Positions 1-6,368 of a stretch of DNA of 8,949 nucleotides are shown here, piece by piece. The stretch is taken from positions 1 to 8,949 of the forward strand of contig PDRH01000009.1 in NCBI GenBank assembly GCA_002748015.1. Direction: 5' to 3'. The stretch comes from Bacteroidota bacterium. GTDB lineage: Bacteria; Bacteroidota; Bacteroidia; Bacteroidales; CAJPTX01. Positions within the stretch are counted from its first letter, which is position 1. The number at the start of each line of letters is the position of its first letter. A model generated the notes under the pieces. That model did not search any database, had not been told where the DNA came from, and saw only the letters and a program-made list of their open reading frames with translations. The position numbers and the translations under genes are program-made.

Positions 1-643
1 GGCGGTGACGAATGCGCAGTATGACCGCTTCCTGGCCGCCATGGAGGCGGAGGGGGGCGATGCATGGGAGTCGGTGAAGCTAAGCGGATCACGTAGCCCC
101 TTTCTGAGCGAGGGGTTCAAGGGGGCTGACCAGCCCGTGGTGATGGTCTCCCATGGGGATGCGCTGGCCTTCTGCCGGTGGATGGGCCACGGCGTAGCCC
201 TCCCAACCGAGGCGCAGTGGGAGTACGCCTGCCGCGCAGGGGCGACGACGAGGTATAGCTGCGGGGATGATATGGGGCCGGAGCATGCGAATTTCTGGGG
301 GAGCGTCTGGGAGGAGGGTGGTGTTGGTGTAGCCAGCCGTACGCGCGCTGCGGGGCAGTACGGGGCGAATGCCTTTGGTCTGTACGATATGCATGGCAAC
401 GTTTGGGAGTGGTGCGCCGATTGGTATGGCGAGGGCTACTATGGGAACTGCCGGGGGAGGGAGATGGAGGGGGAGCTGGTGGTCGATCCGGCTGGCCCGC
501 CTATGGGTAGTTGCCGCGTGGGGCGGGGTGGTAGCTGGCGCACCTTTGGATCGTCCTGCCGCAGTGCGTTTCGGGCGAGGTTTATTCCTGGAATTCGGAA
601 TGACATCTTGGGATTCCGGGTCGTAGCTCCCCTTGCGCCCTAG
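1..643 (+). CDS. FGE-sulfatase (SUMF1)-fold protein, 3' part only
   Basis: C-terminal part of a formylglycine-generating-enzyme-like domain. The frame is open to the left edge, and the first residues (VTNAQYDRFL) are the interior family motif that normally follows ~20-80 residues of protein, so the GTG at 5 is unlikely to be the true start. Counting from that GTG as residue 1, family hallmarks run in order: QPVVMVS (43-49), LPTEAQWEYACRAG (66-79), FGLYDMHGNVWEWCADWY (124-141), RGGSW (174-178) and GFRVV (203-207). Genuine aerobic FGE uses a Cys pair in a GGSYxC-x4-C segment. Here the first position is Thr180 and only Cys185 remains, so oxidation of sulfatase cysteines is doubtful. The same fold occurs in gliding/secretion lipoproteins (GldJ/GldK), ergothioneine-type enzymes and many uncharacterised Bacteroidota proteins. 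No sulfatase is visible nearby. Fold assignment is firm; function is unknown. Confidence 0.88.
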   Translation, partial: AVTNAQYDRFLAAMEAEGGDAWESVKLSGSRSPFLSEGFKGADQPVVMVSHGDALAFCRWMGHGVALPTEAQWEYACRAGATTRYSCGDDMGPEHANFWGSVWEEGGVGVASRTRAAGQYGANAFGLYDMHGNVWEWCADWYGEGYYGNCRGREMEGELVVDPAGPPMGSCRVGRGGSWRTFGSSCRSAFRARFIPGIRNDILGFRVVAPLAP

Positions 644-828
644 GCTTGCGGGGGGCTGGCTTGTCGATGCGTCGGGTGGTGTGGCCTGCTGGGGTGATTA
701 TCGCTAGGGTTCGGGGTGTCGGTGTAGCCAGAGTTGCGGTTTTGGGCTGGGCGGTTTGCTGTCCATCCTAGGTAAATCCATTTGAAATAGCTACCTTTGC
801 CCTCTGTAAAAAGGATTACAAGCAATCG
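644..828. other. Intergenic spacer, GT-skewed, ending in the clpX promoter
   Basis: No convincing gene or intrinsic terminator is visible. Positions 644-770 are extremely strand-biased: my hand count gives G 56, T 38, C 24, A 9 in 127 nt. Several G runs occur (650s, 674-676, 691-694, 707-709, 713-716), but the loops between them are too long for a classical G-quadruplex. From about 771 the composition changes abruptly to A+T-rich sequence that carries the promoter and leader of clpX. Confidence 0.7.
792..799 (+). promoter_or_regulatory. Bacteroidota -7 promoter element upstream of clpX
   Basis: TACCTTTG is an exact match to the Bacteroidota primary-sigma -7 consensus TAnnTTTG. It lies 29 nt before the clpX ATG in a locally A+T-rich patch, which would give a leader of roughly 20-25 nt. 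No TTTG is found at the expected 19-21 nt spacing upstream, so the -33 element is absent or degenerate. Confidence 0.62.
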
Positions 829-2100
829 ATGTCAGATAAAAAGGATAGTAAGACCCCGCGCTGCGCGATGTGCGGTAGGCACTACGGCGAGGAGGGTACT
901 GTACTCATAGAGGGGCGTGATGGCTACGTCTGCCCGGCGTGCGTGGAGGAGATCCACCACCTGATGGAGGACGAGCTGCAGGACATAGCGCCCAGTAGCG
1001 ATGGGTTGAGCGTGCGGGAGCTGCTGCCCCCGCGGGAGATGAAGGCCTTCCTGGACCGCTTCGTGATAGGGCAGGATAGGGCCAAGCGCTACCTCTCGGT
1101 GGCGGTGTACAACCACTATAAGCGGATAATGCAGGGGGGGCAGCCAAAGAAGGGGGAGAGCGAGGGGGAGGAGTTTGCCGATGTGCAGGTGGAGAAGAGC
1201 AACATCCTGATGGTGGGACCCACGGGTACGGGGAAGACGCTGCTGGCGCGGACCATTGCGAAGATGCTGCACGTGCCCTTCACCATAGTGGATGCGACGG
1301 TGCTCACCGAGGCAGGCTACGTGGGCGAGGACGTGGAGGGGATACTCACGCGGCTGCTGCAGGATGCGGACTACAAGGTGGAGCGGGCCGAGATGGGCAT
1401 TATCTTCATCGATGAGATAGACAAGATCGCCCGCAAGAGCGACAACCCGTCCATCACGCGGGATGTGTCGGGCGAGGGTGTGCAGCAGGCGCTGCTGAAG
1501 ATGCTTGAGGGGACGGTGGTGAACGTGCCGCCGCAGGGCGGGCGTAAGCACCCCGACCAGAAGTTCATCCAGGTGAATACGCACAACATCCTGTTCGTGT
1601 GCGGGGGGGCCTTCGAGGGCATAGAGCGTCGGATTGCCCAGCGCATCAACAAGAAGGTGGTGGGCTACGGGGCGAGCCGGGAGCAGCAGAAGGTGGAGAA
1701 GGAGGAGCTGCTCCGCCACATTGCGCCGCAGGACCTGCGGGCCTACGGGCTGATACCTGAGCTCATTGGTCGTTTGCCGGTGCTCACCCACCTCGACCCG
1801 CTGACGAAGGACACCCTGCGGCGCATCCTGACCGTGCCGGAGAATAGCATCGTGCGGCAGTACAAGCGCCTCTTCTCCATGGATAGCATCGCGCTGCGGA
1901 TAGACGATGAGGTGCTGGACTACGTGGTGCAGAAGGCGGTGGACTACAAGCTTGGCGCCCGGGGGTTGCGCTCCATCATGGAGGCGATTCTGATAGATGC
2001 CATGTACGAGCTGCCGGGGACGGGTGCGACGGAGTGCCACATCGACCTTTCGTACGCGGAGGAGGCCCTGGGGCGGGAGCATTTTGCGGGGGTGGAGTAG
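829..2100 (+). CDS. clpX: ATP-dependent Clp protease ATP-binding subunit ClpX
   Basis: AAA+ unfoldase that recognises tagged proteins, unfolds them and threads them into ClpP in the cytoplasm. At 423 aa it is full length for the family. The N-terminal zinc-binding domain has Cys12, Cys15, Cys35 and Cys38. Walker A is GPTGTGKT (130-137), the pore-1 loop GYVG (163-166), Walker B IIFIDEID (191-198, catalytic Glu196), the RKH substrate loop 239-241, the arginine finger Arg315 in GRLPV, and sensor 2 Arg378 in GARGLR. The ClpP-docking loop reads VVGYGA (277-282) rather than IGF, as I recall for Bacteroidota ClpX. The ATG is preceded by AAGGA at 811-815 (13 nt spacing) and fits the start of the zinc domain. 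Neither clpP nor tig, the common neighbours, flanks it; an FGE-like gene lies upstream and nqrA downstream. No terminator is visible after the stop, so some read-through into nqr is possible. Confidence 0.98.
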   Translation: MSDKKDSKTPRCAMCGRHYGEEGTVLIEGRDGYVCPACVEEIHHLMEDELQDIAPSSDGLSVRELLPPREMKAFLDRFVIGQDRAKRYLSVAVYNHYKRIMQGGQPKKGESEGEEFADVQVEKSNILMVGPTGTGKTLLARTIAKMLHVPFTIVDATVLTEAGYVGEDVEGILTRLLQDADYKVERAEMGIIFIDEIDKIARKSDNPSITRDVSGEGVQQALLKMLEGTVVNVPPQGGRKHPDQKFIQVNTHNILFVCGGAFEGIERRIAQRINKKVVGYGASREQQKVEKEELLRHIAPQDLRAYGLIPELIGRLPVLTHLDPLTKDTLRRILTVPENSIVRQYKRLFSMDSIALRIDDEVLDYVVQKAVDYKLGARGLRSIMEAILIDAMYELPGTGATECHIDLSYAEEALGREHFAGVE

Positions 2101-2119
2101 GGTGAAAGCATAATTGTTC

Positions 2120-2127
2120 TAACTTTG
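2120..2127 (+). promoter_or_regulatory. Bacteroidota -7 promoter element for the nqr operon
   Basis: TAACTTTG matches TAnnTTTG exactly, in the short gap between clpX and nqrA, 58 nt before the nqrA ATG. This predicts a leader of about 50 nt. A TTTG at the usual -33 spacing is not present. None of the later nqr intergenic gaps contains this motif, so I infer it drives all six genes. Confidence 0.6.
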
Positions 2128-2185
2128 TCGGGGTGGATTGGCCCCATCGGTTGCGGATGCTGCCAAGGATAAGAGGATTATAGGT

Positions 2186-3541
2186 ATGGATATAAAAATA
2201 CGGAAAGGCCTAGATATTAAGCTTGTAGGGCAAGCGGAGAAGGTGTACGATCGCCTGGAGACCCCGGGCGAATACGCCCTGTACCCTACGGATTTCCCGA
2301 TGCTGGTGCCCCGTCTGCGGGTGCGTGAGGGGGATGAGGTGAAGGCCGGTTCGCCGCTCTTCGTGGATAAGAAGAATGAGGCCATCTGCTTTGCCTCGCC
2401 AGTTAGCGGGACAGTGAAGCAGATACTGCGGGGCGAGCGTCGGCGTATAGAGAAGGTGATTGTTAGCTGCGCAACGAAGGAGCTAGAGTATGAGGACTTC
2501 GGGGCGGAGCATCCCGCAGAGATGGCGCGAGAGGCCATTGTGGAGAAGATGCTACGGGGGGGGGTCTGGCCGTTGATACGCCAGCGCCCCTTTAATGTTG
2601 TGGCCGATCCGGGTGTTACCCCGAGGGATATCTTCATTTCGGCCTTTGACAGCGCGCCGCTGGCCCCTGACCTCGACTTCTCGCTCAAGGACAACGGCGA
2701 GAGCTTCCAGCTGGGCGTAGACGTTCTGGCTAAGCTTACGGACGGGGGTGTACACATAGGCGTTAGCGGCGGGTACAAGCCGGCGAAGGCCTACGGGGAG
2801 GCGCGGGGGGCCACCGTGCACACCTTCTCGGGGCCGCACCCCGCGGGGAATGTGGGTGTGCAGATTGGCCAGGTGGCACCGGTGTCCAAGGGGGAGGTGG
2901 TCTGGACGATCAGCCCGCTGGACGTGGTGATAATCGGTCGCCTGTTCGCAACGGGCACCTACGATGCGCGCCGGATCATCGCCGTGGCGGGGAGCATGAT
3001 AGAGAAGCCGCGCTACTACACGACCTACATCGGTGCGCCCCTCTCGCAGCTGCTGGCTGGCCAGGTGAAGGAGGGGGAGAAGAAGGCCCGTATCATCAGC
3101 GGGAATGTCCTCTCGGGCGTTAAGACCGGGGCGGACGAGTGGTTGCACTACTACGCCAACATGGTTACGGCCATCCCCGAGGGGGATCACTACGAGTTCA
3201 TGGGCTGGCTCGCACCGGGCTTTAAGAAGTTCAGCGCGTCGCGCCTGTTCCCGGCCTTCCTGATGCCGAAGCGGGTGTACGACCTGGATACGAATATGCA
3301 TGGTGGGGAGCGCGCCTTCGTGGTTACGGGCGAGTTTGAGCAGGTGATGCCTATGGACATCTACCCTAACCAGCTGCTGAAGGCGATTCTGGCGGGGGAT
3401 ATAGAGGCGATGGAGAACCTCGGGATATACGAGGTGGCCGAGGAGGACTTTGCGCTCTGCGATTTCGTGAGTACCTCCAAGATTGAGGCGCAGGCCATCG
3501 TGCGCGAGGGTCTCAATCAGATGATACGTGAAATGTACTAA
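2186..3541 (+). CDS. nqrA: Na+-translocating NADH:quinone oxidoreductase subunit A
   Basis: Peripheral cytoplasmic subunit of the sodium-pumping NADH dehydrogenase; it packs against NqrB and carries no covalent cofactor. The product is 451 aa, close to the ~446 aa of the Vibrio protein. The start MDIKIRKGLDIKL matches the family N-terminus and is preceded by AGAGGA at 2172-2177 with 8 nt spacing. The open frame continues back to a TTG at 2138, but those 16 codons do not resemble the family. Recognisable parts are the Rnf/Nqr barrel-sandwich region (about 30-90), the GGVWPLIRQRPF segment (125-136), FSGPHPAGNVG (214-224), and a C-terminal stretch DIYPNQLLKAILAGD (391-405) followed by EEDFALCDFVSTSK (419-432). 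First gene of the operon; 18 nt separate it from nqrB. Oddity: a run of nine Gs at 2556-2564 inside the gene. Confidence 0.97.
   Translation: MDIKIRKGLDIKLVGQAEKVYDRLETPGEYALYPTDFPMLVPRLRVREGDEVKAGSPLFVDKKNEAICFASPVSGTVKQILRGERRRIEKVIVSCATKELEYEDFGAEHPAEMAREAIVEKMLRGGVWPLIRQRPFNVVADPGVTPRDIFISAFDSAPLAPDLDFSLKDNGESFQLGVDVLAKLTDGGVHIGVSGGYKPAKAYGEARGATVHTFSGPHPAGNVGVQIGQVAPVSKGEVVWTISPLDVVIIGRLFATGTYDARRIIAVAGSMIEKPRYYTTYIGAPLSQLLAGQVKEGEKKARIISGNVLSGVKTGADEWLHYYANMVTAIPEGDHYEFMGWLAPGFKKFSASRLFPAFLMPKRVYDLDTNMHGGERAFVVTGEFEQVMPMDIYPNQLLKAILAGDIEAMENLGIYEVAEEDFALCDFVSTSKIEAQAIVREGLNQMIREMY
2556..2564 (+). repeat. Homopolymer G9 tract inside nqrA
   Basis: Nine consecutive Gs spanning codons 124-127 (Arg-Gly-Gly-Val). 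Shorter seven-G runs occur in clpX at 1134-1140 and 1603-1609. The frame is intact at nine Gs. Gain or loss of one G would shift the frame early in nqrA. Confidence 0.95.
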
Positions 3542-3559
3542 TAACTGGGAGCGAAAAAG

Positions 3560-4747
3560 ATGGGACTAAGATCCGCACTCGATAAGATAAAGCCGAATTT
3601 CCTGCCCGGTGGGAGGTTCTCGTACCTGCATTCGACCTTTGATGCGTTTGAGACCTTCCTCTTCACGCCCGACACGGTTACGCAGCACGGTAGCCACATT
3701 CGGGATGCTGTGGACCTGAAGCGTACGATGATCATGGTGGTCATAGCGCTGATGCCGGCGCTGGTTTTCGGGTGGTATAATATTGGTTTGCAGCATGCGC
3801 TGATGCTGGGTGAGCCTGCAGAGGTTTGGCCGTGCATATGGTATGGTTTTCTGCAGATGCTGCCGGCCATCGTGGTCTCGTACGTGGTGGCGCTGGGCAT
3901 AGAGTTTGGCGTGGCGCAGGTTCGGGGGCATGAGGTGAACGAGGGGGTGCTGGTTACGGGTATACTCGTGCCGATGATCATCCCGATAGACCTTCCCCTC
4001 TGGATGCTTGCGCTGGCGGTGGCCTTCGCTATAGTCTTCGGCAAGGAGATATTCGGCGGTACGGGGATGAATATTTTCAACCCGGCCTTGCTGACGCGGG
4101 CCTTCCTGTTCTTCGGCTTCCCGGCCTACATGTCGGGCGATAGCGTATGGGTGGCCGGCATGGGCGATGCGGAGCATGTGGTGGATGGCTTCAGCGGTGC
4201 GACCCCGCTATCGTACGCGGCGGCAGGCCTGGAGGATAAGCTGCCGAGCGTGATGGAGATGTTCGTGGGGACCATCCCCGGTTCGGTGGGCGAGACCTCG
4301 ACGCTGGCGATTCTGCTGGGTGCGTTGCTCCTGCTGATAACGGGTGTGGCCAGCTATCGCATCATGCTGTCGGTTTTCGTTGGTGGCCTTCTTACGGGTA
4401 TGCTTTTCAATGCGATAGGTGCGAATGCCTACATGGATCTTCCGGCCTGCTACCATCTGCTGATGGGGGGCTTTGCCTTCGGGGCGGTGTTCATGGCAAC
4501 GGACCCGGTCTCGGCCTCGCAGACGAATGCGGGTAAGTGGATATACGGCTTCCTGATCGGGGTGTTTACGGTGATGGTTCGGGTGATTAATCCGGCCTAC
4601 CCCGAGGGTATGATGCTCTCCATCCTGCTGATGAATGCCTTTGCGCCCCTCATCGACTACCTAGTGGTGGGTCAAAATATCAAGGCTCGCCGGAAGCGTG
4701 CGGCAGCGGCTGAGCGTGCGCGGGTGGCTAGCCAGAGCGCCGAGTAA
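3560..4747 (+). CDS. nqrB: Na+-translocating NADH:quinone oxidoreductase subunit B
   Basis: Integral membrane subunit that carries covalently bound FMN and lies on the route to quinone and the Na+ channel. It is 395 aa, slightly shorter than the ~412 aa Vibrio protein. The N-terminal ~50 residues are soluble (PGGRFSYLHSTFDAFETFLF). Multiple hydrophobic helices follow, for example 56-73, 98-116, 130-160, 248-283, 300-313 and 328-343. Conserved blocks include VNEGVLVTG (126-134), GKEIFGGTG (161-169), NPALLTRAFLFF (174-185) and GFAFGAVFMATDPVSAS (304-320). The flavinylation motif is SGAT (212-215), with Thr215 as the expected FMN phosphoester site. The C-terminus is a short basic/Ala-rich tail. 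GGGAG at 3547-3551 lies 8 nt before the ATG. RnfD is a homologue, but the neighbouring NqrA and NqrF settle the identity as Nqr. Confidence 0.97.
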   Translation: MGLRSALDKIKPNFLPGGRFSYLHSTFDAFETFLFTPDTVTQHGSHIRDAVDLKRTMIMVVIALMPALVFGWYNIGLQHALMLGEPAEVWPCIWYGFLQMLPAIVVSYVVALGIEFGVAQVRGHEVNEGVLVTGILVPMIIPIDLPLWMLALAVAFAIVFGKEIFGGTGMNIFNPALLTRAFLFFGFPAYMSGDSVWVAGMGDAEHVVDGFSGATPLSYAAAGLEDKLPSVMEMFVGTIPGSVGETSTLAILLGALLLLITGVASYRIMLSVFVGGLLTGMLFNAIGANAYMDLPACYHLLMGGFAFGAVFMATDPVSASQTNAGKWIYGFLIGVFTVMVRVINPAYPEGMMLSILLMNAFAPLIDYLVVGQNIKARRKRAAAAERARVASQSAE

Positions 4748-4768
4748 GTAACCCTCTGAAAGACTAGA

Positions 4769-5665
4769 ATGATGAAAAAGGATAGTAACGTATACATTTT
4801 CCTCTACTCGGTGGTGCTGGTGGTCGTGGTGGCGGTGCTTCTGGCCGTGGCCTCGACGGCTCTCCGCCCGGCGCAGGAGCGGAATATCGAGATGGAGAAG
4901 CGGCTGGATATCCTCAAGGCGATAGGCGTTGAGGGTGAGGTGGATGCTCTTCCGATGTCCCGCCAGGGGGCGGTTAGCAAGCTCTACGATAAGTTCATTA
5001 CGGAGCGTCTTGCTGTTAATGGTGAGGGTGATATTCTCGAGGGTCAGGATGCCTTTGCGATAGACCTTCGCCCGGAGCTCAAGCTGGGTGCGGCGGAGCA
5101 GAAGCTGCCGGTGTTCGTGGCGCATCTGTCGGACGGTAGTACGAAGTACGTCTTTCCGCTTGCAGGCCAGGGGCTATGGGGGCCGATATGGGGCTACATT
5201 TCCCTGGATGAGGATATGGACCACATATACGGGGTGTCGTTCGGGCATAAGGGGGAGACGCCGGGCCTGGGGGCGGAGATCGTGAGCGGGTGGTTCCGTG
5301 GCCAGTTCAAGGGGAAGGAGATATTCAGCGGCTCGAGCTTCGTATCGGTGTCTGTGCTCAAGGGCGCGGGGGCATCGGAGGGAAATCCGAATGCCATCGA
5401 TGGCATCAGCGGGGGTACGCTCACGAGCCAGGGCGTAGAGAAGATGCTGATGGACTGCCTTTCGGCCTACAAGCCCTTCATAGAGAAGGTGAAGGCGGGT
5501 GGTGTGCCAGTTGCCGCATCGGTGGAGGATGGTCGTGCGAGTGGGGAGAAGGCTGAGGAGGTGGAGGCCGCATCGCAAGAGAAGGAGTTGAATACGAGCG
5601 AGGACGCCCCCGCCGGGGAGACGCCCGAAGCACAAATGCAAAAGGAGGAAAAGAACAATGGGTAG
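4769..5665 (+). CDS. nqrC: Na+-translocating NADH:quinone oxidoreductase subunit C, with acidic C-terminal tail
   Basis: Subunit with one N-terminal membrane helix (about 9-32) and a large extracytoplasmic FMN-binding domain. The flavin is attached to Thr by an ApbE-type flavin transferase. The FMN motif is DGISGGTLTS (211-220), with Thr217 the expected attachment site; Gly216 replaces the commoner Ala of SGAT. GHKGETPGLGAE (159-170) is the other family hallmark. At 298 aa it is about 40 residues longer than the ~257 aa Vibrio NqrC. The excess is a Glu/Ala/Lys-rich low-complexity tail from about 245 to 298, with no hydrophobic segment. Two ATGs are adjacent (4769 and 4772); either may start translation. 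The last 8 nt overlap nqrD, which suggests translational coupling. Confidence 0.95.
   Translation: MMKKDSNVYIFLYSVVLVVVVAVLLAVASTALRPAQERNIEMEKRLDILKAIGVEGEVDALPMSRQGAVSKLYDKFITERLAVNGEGDILEGQDAFAIDLRPELKLGAAEQKLPVFVAHLSDGSTKYVFPLAGQGLWGPIWGYISLDEDMDHIYGVSFGHKGETPGLGAEIVSGWFRGQFKGKEIFSGSSFVSVSVLKGAGASEGNPNAIDGISGGTLTSQGVEKMLMDCLSAYKPFIEKVKAGGVPVAASVEDGRASGEKAEEVEAASQEKELNTSEDAPAGETPEAQMQKEEKNNG
5641..5650 (+). promoter_or_regulatory. Perfect Shine-Dalgarno sequence for nqrD
   Basis: AAAGGAGGAA contains the full anti-16S complement AAGGAGG at 5642-5648, 9 nt before the nqrD ATG. It lies inside the end of nqrC, where it encodes part of the Lys/Glu-rich tail. It is much stronger than the sites before the other genes in the window. 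Confidence 0.7.
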
Positions 5666-6323
5666 CGAGGGCAAAAGCGGAGGGGGACTCTTCTCCAAGC
5701 AGAATATGGAGCTGCTAACCGGGCCAATCGGGGCGCACAACCCCGTTACGGTGCTGATTCTGGGTATATGCTCGGCGCTGGCGGTTACGGTGAAGCTGAA
5801 GCCGGCAATCGTGATGGGCCTGTCGGTGATGGTGGTTACTGCGGTTGCCAACCTGGTAATGGCCCTGCTGCGCAAGGGGGTGCCGAACCGGATACGTATC
5901 ATTGTGCAGCTGCTGGTGGTGGCGGCGCTGGTAATTCTGGTTGACCAGGTGCTGAAGGCCTACGTTTACGATGTGAGCAAGCAGCTATCGGTGTTCGTGG
6001 GGCTGATTATTACGAACTGCATCATCATGGGGCGTATCGAGGCCTTTGCGCTGAATAACTCTCCGTGGCGTTCGTTCCTGGATGGAATAGGTAATGGTTT
6101 GGGCTATGGGATGATACTCATTATCGTGGCCTTTTTCCGTGAGCTCTTTGGCTTTGGTACGGTGCTTGGTTTCCGCGTGATTCCGGATGCCCTCTACGCG
6201 GCCAACGGCGGGTTCTACGTGAACAACGGCTTCTTCATCATGCCGCCGATGGCCCTCATACTGGTGGGTTGCATCATCTGGGTGCAGCGGCTGCTGAACA
6301 AGGATTTGCAGGAGAAGAAATAG
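5658..6323 (+). CDS. nqrD: Na+-translocating NADH:quinone oxidoreductase subunit D
   Basis: Small polytopic membrane subunit (221 aa; family about 210) that pairs with NqrE to hold an intramembrane iron-sulfur centre relaying electrons from NqrF to NqrC. Hydrophobic helices lie at about 29-46, 50-71, 80-99, 110-126, 148-165 and 192-210. The two iron-ligand cysteines are Cys38 (LGICSALAVT) and Cys121 (ITNCIIMGR), placed as in the family on two half-helices of inverted symmetry. The block NPVTVLILG (28-36) is also typical. The N-terminal ~18 residues are a soluble Gly/Ser/Lys stretch. The start is fixed by the strong ribosome binding site at 5641-5650 and overlaps the nqrC stop. RnfE is the homologue in the related complex; gene order supports NqrD. 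Confidence 0.97.
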   Translation: MGSEGKSGGGLFSKQNMELLTGPIGAHNPVTVLILGICSALAVTVKLKPAIVMGLSVMVVTAVANLVMALLRKGVPNRIRIIVQLLVVAALVILVDQVLKAYVYDVSKQLSVFVGLIITNCIIMGRIEAFALNNSPWRSFLDGIGNGLGYGMILIIVAFFRELFGFGTVLGFRVIPDALYAANGGFYVNNGFFIMPPMALILVGCIIWVQRLLNKDLQEKK

Positions 6324-6368
6324 CCGAACCCAGGAAGGCGCATCCGTTAATATTGATAAGACTACGCT

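Noticed and set aside
674..716. Possible G-quadruplex in the spacer
   Set aside because: The GGG runs are separated by 14, 12 and 3 nt, outside the usual 1-7 nt loop range.
640..825. 61-codon minus-strand frame in the FGE-clpX spacer
   Set aside because: It covers the clpX promoter, gives Pro/His-rich low-complexity protein that follows from the GT skew, and has no supporting start signal.
832..2082. 416-codon open frame on the minus strand opposite clpX
   Set aside because: It mirrors clpX almost exactly. Its Leu/His/Arg-rich translation has no recognisable domain, and high G+C coding sequence commonly leaves such antisense frames open.
755..2127. TTTG lies 33 nt upstream of the -7 box at both the clpX and nqr promoters
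   Set aside because: The spacing is much longer than a -33 to -7 distance and is not shared by the third promoter; TTTG is a short, common word, so this is probably coincidence.
2138..2185. Upstream in-frame TTG start that would extend NqrA by 16 residues
   Set aside because: The extension has no family similarity, while the ATG at 2186 has a good ribosome binding site and matches the family N-terminus.
3538..4177. Minus-strand frames of 180 and 203 codons opposite nqrB
   Set aside because: Both are shadows of a clear, complete nqrB, with low-complexity translations and no neighbouring minus-strand genes.
5174..5902. 242-codon minus-strand frame across nqrC/nqrD
   Set aside because: It is antisense to two confidently assigned genes and has Arg/Leu-rich composition typical of a shadow frame.
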